Below, one piece after another: positions 1-5,769 of a stretch of DNA of 6,149 nucleotides. Source of the DNA: an uncultured Pirellula sp. (GTDB taxonomy: Bacteria; Planctomycetota; Planctomycetia; Pirellulales; Pirellulaceae); contig CAILTZ010000442.1 in assembly GCA_903837255.1 (NCBI GenBank), positions 1 to 6,149 on the forward strand. Direction: 5' to 3'. Both the position numbers and the translations under genes were made by a program. Each line of letters starts with the position of its first letter. Within the stretch, counting starts at the first letter, position 1. Below the pieces are notes generated by a model, which did no database searches, was not told the DNA's origin, and worked only from the letters and a program-made list of their open reading frames with translations.

Positions 1-648
1 CAAGAAGGTCGTCTGGATGTTGGATTGATCCCGGTGGTCGAGTATTTACGCAATCGACCAAGCTACCGTTTGATCAGCAATGCGGGGATCGCTTGCCAAG
101 GCCCCGTGTGGTCGGTTCGTATTCTGTTTCGCGTTGAGCCCGAGCGAGTCCGAACGTTGGGGATCGACGAAGGATCCAGGACGAGCGTCGCGTTATCCCA
201 AGTTCTCTTTGCAAGTCGCTGGAACCGACTTCCGGAGCTGATTCCATTTCCGATCGGAACCAAGCCCGACGAGTGCCCTGCAGATGCAGTGCTGGTGATT
301 GGAGATCGGGCCATGAATCCGGAGCGATACCGATCGGACTTTTACCTTGATTGGGATTTGGGCGAGCAATGGTATTTGGAAACAGGTCTTCCGTTTGTCT
401 TTGCCATGTGGGTAGCTCGCAACAACGACTTCGATAACCGTCGAATGATCGAATCGCTCGAGTCGAGTCGAGACGCGGGTTGCGATCGCGTTGAGGAGAT
501 CATTGATAAGTATGCCGAAGGCTATGGACTGTCCGAGCAGGCTTGCCGAGATTACCTCACGCGTTACCTTAGGTTCCGCATCGGAACCGCAGAGCTTGCA
601 GGCCTTGCCGAGTACACTAAACGCTGCGAATCGTTGGGGTTGGTGTGA
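1..648 (+). CDS. mqnA: Chorismate dehydratase MqnA, 5'-truncated by window edge
   Basis: MqnA removes water from chorismate to give 3-[(1-carboxyvinyl)oxy]benzoate, the first step of the futalosine route to menaquinone, in the cytoplasm. The open frame runs from base 1 with no start, so the gene begins outside the window. The visible 215 residues open with EGRLDVGLIPVVEYLR, followed by SNAGIACQGPVWSVRILFR. This matches the MqnA/YqeN-type periplasmic-binding-protein fold, in which the DxxLIP strand and the Ia-x-G-x-V-x-S segment line the pocket. The C-terminal helices (ACRDYLTRYLRFRIGTAELA) also fit the family. Full-length members have about 270-290 residues, so roughly 60 N-terminal residues are missing. 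The TGA stop overlaps the mqnC start (GTGA), which suggests one transcript with coupled translation. The TTG at 25 is internal and not a real start. Identification is by recognition of family motifs, with strong support from the mqnC neighbour. Confidence 0.9.
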   Translation, partial: QEGRLDVGLIPVVEYLRNRPSYRLISNAGIACQGPVWSVRILFRVEPERVRTLGIDEGSRTSVALSQVLFASRWNRLPELIPFPIGTKPDECPADAVLVIGDRAMNPERYRSDFYLDWDLGEQWYLETGLPFVFAMWVARNNDFDNRRMIESLESSRDAGCDRVEEIIDKYAEGYGLSEQACRDYLTRYLRFRIGTAELAGLAEYTKRCESLGLV

Positions 649-1871
649 TTTGCGGAATGAACAGCGTTTTTAACCATAGGTTTGTAATCCAAATGATTGC
701 TCGTACAACATCAGCTATCCAATGCATCCTTGACAAAGCGATCGCTGGAGAGCGAATCTCCTGCCAGGAGGCATTGAGTCTTTTGGAAAGCTCGGAGCTC
801 AGCGCCATCGGCCAAGGGGCCCAGGCGGTTACGAATCGATTGCATCCGGAGAATTACCGAACTTACAACATCGACCGGAACATCAACTACACCAACATCT
901 GCACAGCGGTGTGCGATTTCTGCGCGTTTTATCGGACCCCCAAGAGCCCCGAGGGCTACGTGCTCGACCGCCAGGAATTGCTTGACAAAATCAGGGAAAC
1001 TGTGGAGCTTGGCGGCAACCAAATCCTCATGCAAGGAGGGCTTCATCCGCACTTTAAACTCGAGTGGTACGAGGAATTGCTCAGGGACATCAAGTCCCAT
1101 TTTCCGGAAGTGAATATTCACGGCTTTAGCCCTCCGGAACTCCATCACTTTACGAAAGTCAATAAGCTTTCCATCGAGACGGTGCTCGAGCGGCTCAAGC
1201 AAGCTGGGCTCGGCAGCATCCCGGGTGGGGGAGCCGAGATTCTCGTCGATCGTGTTCGATCCGAGATCACGCGCGGCAAAGTGATGACCGACGATTGGCT
1301 TAATGTCATGCGAGTCTGGCACAGGATGGGGGGAATCAGTACGGCCACCATGATGTTCGGACATGCAGAGACCCTGGCCGAACGCATCGAACACTTGGAC
1401 CGTATCCGCCAGTTGCAGGACCAGACGCACGGCTTCACCGCGTTCATCTGCTGGACGTTCCAACCGGAGAACACCCAAATGAGTCAGGTTCCACCTTCGG
1501 GTTCCTTTGAGTATCTAAAGACCCAAGCGGTTGCGAGGTTGTTCTTGGACAACGTCCCAAACATTCAGAGCAGTTGGGTCACGCAGGGGCTAAAGATCGG
1601 TCAGTTGGCATTGCTCTTTGGTGCCAACGACATGGGATCGCTGATGCTCGAAGAGAATGTTGTGGCTCAAGCCGGAACGGTACATTATTTGACCCTCGAT
1701 CAAATCCGCGATGCGATCAGCGAGCTAGGTTTTGTCCCACGGCAGAGGGATGTCTTTTATAAGCTTGTTGACGAGGGCTTGGAGCAGAAAGCCATCGAGG
1801 CCAACCGGATCAATAACCCGATTCAAAAGCACAGCAAAAATCTCGTGCAGATGCAGATTCTAGACAAGTAG
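645..1871 (+). CDS. mqnC: Cyclic dehypoxanthinyl futalosine synthase MqnC (radical SAM)
   Basis: MqnC is a radical SAM enzyme that cyclises dehypoxanthine futalosine to the spiro compound cyclic DHFL in menaquinone synthesis. The 408-residue frame contains the cluster-binding CxxxCxxC (Cys86, Cys90, Cys93 in NYTNICTAVCDFCAFYR), a glycine-rich GGGAEIL at 194-200, TATMMFGHAET at 233-243, GFTAFICWTFQPENT at 263-277, and a C-terminal half with LDNVPNIQSSWVTQGLKIG and GANDMGSLMLEENVV. These are the MqnC signatures. MqnE is related but differs in this C-terminal region. Length is slightly above the usual 350-390 residues, and the first ~20 residues look non-conserved. The GTG at 645 gives a 4-base overlap with mqnA. 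ATG at 657 or ATG at 693 (MIARTTSAIQ) are possible starts; none has a clear Shine-Dalgarno sequence. The stop is 4 bases from the convergent PD40 gene. Confidence 0.94.
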   Translation: MICGMNSVFNHRFVIQMIARTTSAIQCILDKAIAGERISCQEALSLLESSELSAIGQGAQAVTNRLHPENYRTYNIDRNINYTNICTAVCDFCAFYRTPKSPEGYVLDRQELLDKIRETVELGGNQILMQGGLHPHFKLEWYEELLRDIKSHFPEVNIHGFSPPELHHFTKVNKLSIETVLERLKQAGLGSIPGGGAEILVDRVRSEITRGKVMTDDWLNVMRVWHRMGGISTATMMFGHAETLAERIEHLDRIRQLQDQTHGFTAFICWTFQPENTQMSQVPPSGSFEYLKTQAVARLFLDNVPNIQSSWVTQGLKIGQLALLFGANDMGSLMLEENVVAQAGTVHYLTLDQIRDAISELGFVPRQRDVFYKLVDEGLEQKAIEANRINNPIQKHSKNLVQMQILDK

Positions 1872-1875
1872 CTGG

Positions 1876-3048
1876 CTATGGTTTTGGGCTCCAGTGACCG
1901 TGCATGGCTGCATGGCCAGGTTCCACAGAGGTGATGGCTTGGGCGTTGCTGCCGTCGGCATCGGCGACATAGAGTTGCATGATCCCTGAGCGATCGGAAC
2001 CAAAGAGGATCCATTTTCCGTTCGGCGAAGGGCTAGGGTGGTAGTGCCTAGTGGCTGGCGCAGAGTGGGTCAATCGTTGGGGGCTTGTCGGTTCGTTGTC
2101 GATTGGGATTCCGACCCTCATGAGTTCGACCGATCCATCGAAAAGAGCGGTGTAATAGACGTATTTACCGTCGCTGGACCAAACTGGCACGTCGCTGCTT
2201 TCGCTGTGGAAATCAGGATGTTTCAGTTTCTCAACCACACCGCGGTAGCCTTGTCGGTCGCCGATTTTTCGGGGAGTGCCCGATTCGGCTCGAACGATGG
2301 TCGGGTGGCAGTTGTAATGTTCGCCAGATGCGAACAATAGCCATTGGCCGTCGGGAGACCACTGGGGCGCGAAGTTGAATGGATTGCCGGTATCAATTTT
2401 ATGTTTATTGCTGCCGTCGGCATCCGAAATATAGATTTGGTAGTCTTCGTGATAGCTGATGCGTTTACCGTCAGGCGATGCGCTATAGCCGTAGCTGAAG
2501 CCTTGTCCACCGCCGGAGACATCCCGTTTGTTGTTGCCATCGAGGTCCATGACAAATGGTTTGGAAATGCCGTTGATCAGGGCGGTGAAGCCGAATCCTT
2601 GGTGATCGGGCAAGAAGAAAAGGCCAGAGTTGTAGATGCTGACCCGATGATTTGCTGTAAGGTTACGAGCTTCGCCTGAGTTGATATCGACCAAACACGC
2701 ATCGACAAGCCAGCCTTCGGTCATCCGAAAGGTTTTGTGTTCGCGTTCCCAAAGGGCATTGTTGCGGTCCTCCCAAATGCTCAGTACGACAGATCGAGAG
2801 CCATCGGGTGACCAGCCAGCAAATTGGGTCCAGTGGTTTGGTTCCAGAGCAAGTTCTTGGGCGATGGCTCTGCGGTCAGAGCCATCTGCGCGGACGATGT
2901 GGGCTCGTTGCGTAGACCAGTTCGCAAATTGTCCCTCGGGCAAATCGTTTCGGCCTTGGGTGTACCCGATCCACCAATCGCTTGTGAGTTCGGCGGAATC
3001 GCTGGGGTCTGCGAGAAGGCAAAGCAGGATTAGGAGAAGTTCGAGCAT
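1876..3048 (-). CDS. Secreted PD40/TolB-like beta-propeller protein, function unknown
   Basis: The 390-residue product begins with a hydrophobic segment (LLLILLCLLA, residues 4-13) ending near DSA, which reads as a signal peptide, so the protein is probably exported. The rest consists of PD40/TolB-type propeller repeats: GWSPDGSRSVV (78-88), SASPDGKRISYHEDYQIYIS (189-208), QWSPDGQWLLFASGE (229-243), VWSSDGKYVYYT (289-300), SPSPNGKWILFGSDRSG (339-355) and a final HWSPKP. DADGSN occurs twice (209-214 and 363-368), typical of these blades. Such propellers bind proteins or glycans, or serve as non-catalytic domains; no catalytic domain is visible here. The n-region (MLE) lacks the usual Lys/Arg and carries Glu3. 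No lipobox surrounds Cys10. The gene starts 6 bases after hisS and in the same reading frame, so it is probably co-transcribed with hisS although no functional link is evident. No Shine-Dalgarno sequence is seen. Confidence 0.85.
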   Translation of the reverse strand: MLELLLILLCLLADPSDSAELTSDWWIGYTQGRNDLPEGQFANWSTQRAHIVRADGSDRRAIAQELALEPNHWTQFAGWSPDGSRSVVLSIWEDRNNALWEREHKTFRMTEGWLVDACLVDINSGEARNLTANHRVSIYNSGLFFLPDHQGFGFTALINGISKPFVMDLDGNNKRDVSGGGQGFSYGYSASPDGKRISYHEDYQIYISDADGSNKHKIDTGNPFNFAPQWSPDGQWLLFASGEHYNCHPTIVRAESGTPRKIGDRQGYRGVVEKLKHPDFHSESSDVPVWSSDGKYVYYTALFDGSVELMRVGIPIDNEPTSPQRLTHSAPATRHYHPSPSPNGKWILFGSDRSGIMQLYVADADGSNAQAITSVEPGHAAMHGHWSPKP

Positions 3049-3054
3049 GATGGT

Positions 3055-4410
3055 TTAGTTTGATTGGCTGAGCATATTTTGCAGGCCGAGGATCGAGGCC
3101 AGGGCAGCGAGGAAACCTTCGGAGTTGTTTTTCCAGGCCACCTCCGTGGCAGTTTGGGTGCGGAGGTCCTTGATCTGCACGAGGCCTTGGTCGAGTTCGC
3201 GGGCACCGGCGATCAAGGCGACAAGGAATCCGCGTTGGTCGGCGTACTTGAGTTGTTGGCCGAGTTTCTTGGGTTCAGGATAGACCTCTGCCGAGATTCC
3301 TACCGAGCGAACCAGGGCCGCAAGTGCGAAGTAGTCGTTCATACGATCGGGATCGAAAAGTGGGATAAAGACATCGGCCGCGCGTGGGGATTCCTGGAAT
3401 CGGTCGAGTTTTTCCAGGGCGGCCAGCAGTCGGTCCAAGCCCAGCGATGCACCGATGCCTGGGAGTTGTTGTTTGGTGAACAGTCCCGCGAGGTTGTCGT
3501 AGCGTCCTCCGCTGCAGACGCTACCGATGCGAGGTAGTTCTAGAAGTGTGGTTTCGAAGATGATTCCCGTGTAGTAATCGAGCCCTCGGGCGATCGACAC
3601 GTCGATTTCGAAGCGGGAGGCCGGGACGCCGGCGGCACGAAGCGCACCTGCCACGATTGAGAGTCGTTCGATACCCTGCGATGCCAGTTCGCTCGATCGT
3701 AGCATCGAGGAGAGTTTGGAGAGCACTTCATCATGGGTGCCTTGGACCCCTGCGAACTGAAAGATCTTGTCGGATTGTTCGGAGCTGATTCCGGCTTGGG
3801 CAAGTTCTTTGCCGACACCTTCGGGGCCGACTTTGTCGAGTTTGTCTAGGGCGCGTAGGACGCTAGTGGATTTGTCTTTGAGGTCGAGGGATTCTAGGAG
3901 ACCGGAGAGGATTTGACGGTTGTTGATTCGGATTCGGAACTGATCGATACCGATTTCCAGGAGTAGTTCGTGGATGACCAGGGCGGTTTCGATATCGGAC
4001 ACGACGCCGGTGGTGCCGATGGTGTCGAAATCGCATTGGACGAACTCGCGGAATCGACCGTCTTGAGGGTTTTCGCCCCGCCAGACCGGGGCGATGTGAT
4101 AGCGTTTGAAGGGTGTGCCTAGTTCGTTGATATGTTGTGCGGCAAAGCGGGCGAGGGGTACAGTCAGGTCGAATCGCATCCCGACGGCGCGTCCGCCCGC
4201 GTCGACAAAGTGGTACATCTGTCGATCGGTTTCTTCGGAGCCTTTGCCGGTCAGGATTTCCAGGTATTCCAGGGCGGGGGTATCGATGGGCAGAAATCCA
4301 TAACGGCGGTAGACCCGTTTAGCGGTTTCCATGAGTTTTTCCCGTTGGACCATTTTGGCTGGTAGGAAATCGCGAAACCCTTTGAGAGTTCTTGGTTCGA
4401 TCAGGCTCAT
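3055..4410 (-). CDS. hisS: Histidyl-tRNA synthetase
   Basis: Class II synthetase that charges tRNA-His with histidine in the cytoplasm. With the ATG at 4410 the protein has 451 residues, a normal length. Motif 1 is around YGFLPIDTPALEYLE (37-51). Motif 2 is FKRYHIAPVWRGENPQDGRF (101-120) with the ATP-contacting Arg111. The histidine-specific loop is ARGLDYYTG (274-282) with Arg275. Motif 3 is GIGASLGLDRLLAAL (318-332). Residues from about 345 form the anticodon-binding domain. The complete motifs rule out the paralogue HisZ. A longer frame reaches 4566, but its first 52 residues look non-coding and span the promoter at 4496-4525, whereas MSLIEPRTLKGFRDFLP is the typical N-terminus. The MRFDLTVPLARF and REFVQCDFDTIG segments resemble eukaryotic and Bacteroidetes-type HisRS more than the E. 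coli type. No Shine-Dalgarno sequence precedes the start. Confidence 0.96.
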   Translation of the reverse strand: MSLIEPRTLKGFRDFLPAKMVQREKLMETAKRVYRRYGFLPIDTPALEYLEILTGKGSEETDRQMYHFVDAGGRAVGMRFDLTVPLARFAAQHINELGTPFKRYHIAPVWRGENPQDGRFREFVQCDFDTIGTTGVVSDIETALVIHELLLEIGIDQFRIRINNRQILSGLLESLDLKDKSTSVLRALDKLDKVGPEGVGKELAQAGISSEQSDKIFQFAGVQGTHDEVLSKLSSMLRSSELASQGIERLSIVAGALRAAGVPASRFEIDVSIARGLDYYTGIIFETTLLELPRIGSVCSGGRYDNLAGLFTKQQLPGIGASLGLDRLLAALEKLDRFQESPRAADVFIPLFDPDRMNDYFALAALVRSVGISAEVYPEPKKLGQQLKYADQRGFLVALIAGARELDQGLVQIKDLRTQTATEVAWKNNSEGFLAALASILGLQNMLSQSN

Positions 4411-4495
4411 GGCTGTTTTGGCTTGGGTTTCGAGAGGGAGTGGTCTGGTGAATGTTTCGATCGCGGATGGCTCGCTTCGAGACACCGAGGGGGGG

Positions 4496-4525
4496 ATTAT
4501 AGGTCCGAGTCGCAGTGGCGACCAA
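4496..4525 (-). promoter_or_regulatory. Predicted sigma70-type promoter of hisS
   Basis: Read on the minus strand, a perfect -10 box TATAAT (plus positions 4496-4501) is preceded by an 18-base spacer and TTGGTC (4520-4525), which matches TTGACA at its first three positions. Transcription would begin near 4489, giving a leader of about 80 bases before the hisS ATG at 4410. No histidine-codon leader peptide or T-box-like element is seen in that leader. Support is sequence only. Confidence 0.65.
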
Positions 4526-4535
4526 GCCACTTTAG

Positions 4536-4598
4536 TCGAGCCGGATTGGAAACCTTGCTTGCCCACCGGGGCAATGCTAGCAAAGCACCCCGGCTTGA
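4536..4598. repeat. Two overlapping, mutually exclusive inverted repeats
   Basis: TCGAGCCGG (4536-4544) pairs with CCGGCTTGA (4590-4598) over 9 bp with one G-T pair. Inside it, CCGGGG (4566-4571) pairs with CCCCGG (4588-4593). The two right arms share bases 4590-4593, so only one stem can form at a time. The small palindrome TGCTAGCA lies in the loop (4575-4582). The element is upstream of the hisS promoter and would not be in the hisS transcript. No T tract follows either arm, so it is not a standard terminator. Function unknown. Confidence 0.5.
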
Positions 4599-4963
4599 GA
4601 CTTAGCCCAACCCCCAGAGACTTTAATCATTCCGCCAATTTTCCAAGATTTTCCATGTTGGACACTTGGTTTTTGGTGAGGCAGTCGCTGCTGAAAACTT
4701 GTGCATCTTTAAAACACCCCTCTTTTGGGTGTGTGCGCGATTTCTGGGCAGTGCTATCAAATCGACGTAAGTCTTTGACAGCATTGATTTTGCGCATGGG
4801 GTGTTGCCGGGTATGTAAGTATTGACGCGAGTCCGCCGGAAGGAGCCTTGGGATTCGCCAATGGAGCGATCAGGGGTTTGGGTCAAGGCGGAGGATCGGG
4901 TCCCCGAGTACGGTCGGCGGGAATTCGGTGTTTAGCGATCCGGCCAAGGCAGGCATTGAGCAC

Positions 4964-4973
4964 AGGAAGGTGA
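4964..4973 (+). promoter_or_regulatory. Strong ribosome binding site of the ribbon-helix-helix gene
   Basis: AGGAAGGTGA lies 6 bases before the ATG at 4980 and closely matches the anti-Shine-Dalgarno complement. An in-frame TGA at 4971-4973 prevents any earlier start, so the ATG at 4980 is well fixed. The other complete genes in the window lack such a site. Confidence 0.8.
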
Positions 4974-4979
4974 TTCGTT

Positions 4980-5693
4980 ATGAGCCATGCATTTAGCAAT
5001 GGAATGTCGATCGGTGGCCCAGCACTCGAGGCGCAGAGCACGGAGACCTCTGGAGTGGCGGCCTCTGGAGTGGAGGCCTGTGGAGTGGAGGCCGGTGGGG
5101 TGGCGGCTGGCGAAAAGTTGGCGGCGGACATGGTTGTATTCCAATCGGTCGCCGATGAGCTCCGAGCCAAGAAGTGCAATTCTGGAAAGTTTGAGGACCG
5201 CTGCCATTGGGTCCAGCAAGTTGCCGCCGAGCTATTCGGCGTAGCGCCGACTTGGACCGCTTTCTATCGTGAGACGCTGGGCATCGACGGCGTTGCCCAT
5301 CGAATCTTCGGCGATCCGTCCGAATACCGTGACTATGAGTGCAGCGACTGCCACGGCAAAGTTCTCGAGATGCTCACGGTGCTGCGCTCCCGAGATCTAC
5401 CTGACTGCGATCCGAGCGAAACCCAAAAGATGATTACGGTTCGGATCCCAAAAAGCCTTCATGATCGCATCTGCAAGGAGGCCAATGAGTTGGATGTAAG
5501 CGTCAATAAGCTTGCGATTACCCTGTTGCTCCAAAAAGTGGATCTTTCGATGTTGCCTTCGTCGGGGCAAAAGCGAAGGGGTCGACGTCCCGGGGCGCTG
5601 TACCACAAGCAAGTGGCGAGCTCGGTCGCTGAGGCTCCTGTCGCGAGTGTTCCATCGGCCTTCGAAGTTGCCCCGTTTGGTTCGAACAGCTAG
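4980..5693 (+). CDS. Uncharacterised protein with C-terminal ribbon-helix-helix (HicB/Arc-like) segment
   Basis: I do not recognise this 237-residue protein as a named family. Residues 24-43 are four 5-residue repeats (SGVAA, SGVEA, CGVEA, GGVAA), a flexible-looking linker. Residues ~50-135 form a probable folded region with FEDRCHWVQQVAAELFG, WTAFYRETLG and a CSDC motif (121-124); Cys75 is a further cysteine. Residues 148-188 fit a ribbon-helix-helix: a short strand KMITVRI, helix KSLHDRICKEANEL, turn DVSVN, and helix KLAITLLLQKV, as in HicB antitoxins and Arc/MetJ-type regulators. A basic tail KRRGRRPG (198-205) could add DNA contact, and the last ~30 residues are Ala/Val/Pro-rich. The ribbon-helix-helix suggests a DNA-binding regulator, probably dimeric; this is inference. 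No HicA-like toxin gene lies beside it, so an ordinary toxin-antitoxin pair is not supported. rnpB follows in the same direction about 76 bases downstream, with its own promoter. Confidence 0.85.
   Translation: MSHAFSNGMSIGGPALEAQSTETSGVAASGVEACGVEAGGVAAGEKLAADMVVFQSVADELRAKKCNSGKFEDRCHWVQQVAAELFGVAPTWTAFYRETLGIDGVAHRIFGDPSEYRDYECSDCHGKVLEMLTVLRSRDLPDCDPSETQKMITVRIPKSLHDRICKEANELDVSVNKLAITLLLQKVDLSMLPSSGQKRRGRRPGALYHKQVASSVAEAPVASVPSAFEVAPFGSNS
5049..5108 (+). repeat. Four tandem 15-bp repeats in coding sequence
   Basis: The units are TCTGGAGTGGCGGCC, TCTGGAGTGGAGGCC, TGTGGAGTGGAGGCC and GGTGGGGTGGCGGCT. They are in frame with the gene at 4980 and encode SGVAA, SGVEA, CGVEA and GGVAA. The middle two differ at one base; the last has diverged most. 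Fifteen is a multiple of three, so unit gain or loss keeps the frame. Confidence 0.9.
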
Positions 5694-5723
5694 CCCAGTT
5701 AGTTCGAACAGCTAGCACAGTTG
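5680..5723. repeat. 22-bp tandem duplication spanning a stop codon, made of palindromes
   Basis: GTTCGAACAGCTAGCCCAGTTA (5680-5701, one continuous unit split here as GTTCGAACAGCTAGC plus CCAGTTA) is followed directly by a second copy at 5702-5723 with two differences. Each copy contains the 8-bp palindrome GTTCGAAC and the 6-bp palindrome GCTAGC. The first copy supplies the TAG stop (5691-5693) of the ribbon-helix-helix gene. The pair ends 34 bases before the rnpB -10 box. It could be a recent duplication or a tandem operator, and the two GTTCGAAC copies could also pair as an RNA stem. Confidence 0.85.
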
Positions 5724-5734
5724 GGGATTATGGT

Positions 5735-5763
5735 TTCTCGCCTTGAGGCTCGTCGAGTATACT
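5735..5763 (+). promoter_or_regulatory. Predicted promoter of rnpB
   Basis: TATACT at 5758-5763 differs from the -10 consensus at one base and lies within the palindrome GAGTATACTC. A start about 7 bases downstream (near 5770) agrees with the expected 5' end of the RNase P RNA. The -35 position at 17-base spacing reads TTCTCG, a weak match, so the -35 call is uncertain. Confidence 0.5.
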
Positions 5764-5769
5764 CTTGAG

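Larger units (their letters stand above)
4411..4979. other. Divergent intergenic region between hisS and the ribbon-helix-helix gene
   Basis: This 569-base stretch holds the hisS leader and promoter, the overlapping inverted repeats, and the upstream region of the gene at 4980. A perfect TTGACA lies at 4775-4780 (+) but has no acceptable -10 box 16-18 bases downstream, so a promoter there is doubtful. A small hairpin ACACCC/GGGTGT (4714-4719/4727-4732) is present. A 24-codon frame at 4861-4935 (MERSGVWVKAEDRVPEYGRR...) has GGAAGGAG at 4838-4845, but the 15-base spacing is too long to trust. No tRNA, insertion sequence or convincing protein gene is seen. Longer open frames here on both strands have no recognisable domains. 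Confidence 0.6.

Noticed and set aside
711..1478. 255-residue open frame on the minus strand inside mqnC
   Set aside because: Antisense to a clearly conserved radical SAM gene, no recognisable domain, low-complexity reading typical of a shadow frame.
3064..3537. 157-residue plus-strand frame inside hisS
   Set aside because: Antisense shadow of the conserved anticodon-binding and motif 3 region of hisS.
4411..4566. 52-residue N-terminal extension of hisS
   Set aside because: It spans the TATAAT promoter, has no conserved residues, and the typical HisRS N-terminus begins at the ATG at 4410.
4710..4732. Possible intrinsic terminator on the minus strand (ACACCC/GGGTGT hairpin followed by T residues)
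   Set aside because: The stem has only 6 bp and is followed by just three unpaired T residues, and no gene on that strand ends here.
4775..4803. Promoter for the ribbon-helix-helix gene based on the perfect TTGACA
   Set aside because: No TATAAT-like box lies 16-18 bases downstream; the sequence there is GGGGTG.
4331..4825. 164-residue plus-strand frame across the hisS 5' end and intergenic region
   Set aside because: Overlaps hisS antisense, crosses the hisS promoter and inverted repeats, and shows no domain.
4623..4886. 87-residue minus-strand frame in the intergenic region
   Set aside because: No Shine-Dalgarno site, no recognisable motif, and composition unlike the neighbouring genes.
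4861..4935. 24-codon upstream open frame before the ribbon-helix-helix gene
   Set aside because: The nearest Shine-Dalgarno-like sequence is 15 bases away and nothing else supports translation.
4883..5244. Open frames in other phases over the 15-bp repeats (Thr/Pro/Ala-rich antisense and Arg/Pro/Trp-rich plus frame)
   Set aside because: A 15-bp repeat without stops keeps several frames open; the ribosome binding site and ribbon-helix-helix segment select the frame starting at 4980.
4980..5693. Complete HicAB toxin-antitoxin system
   Set aside because: No short HicA-like double-stranded RNA-binding protein is encoded on either side; rnpB follows directly.
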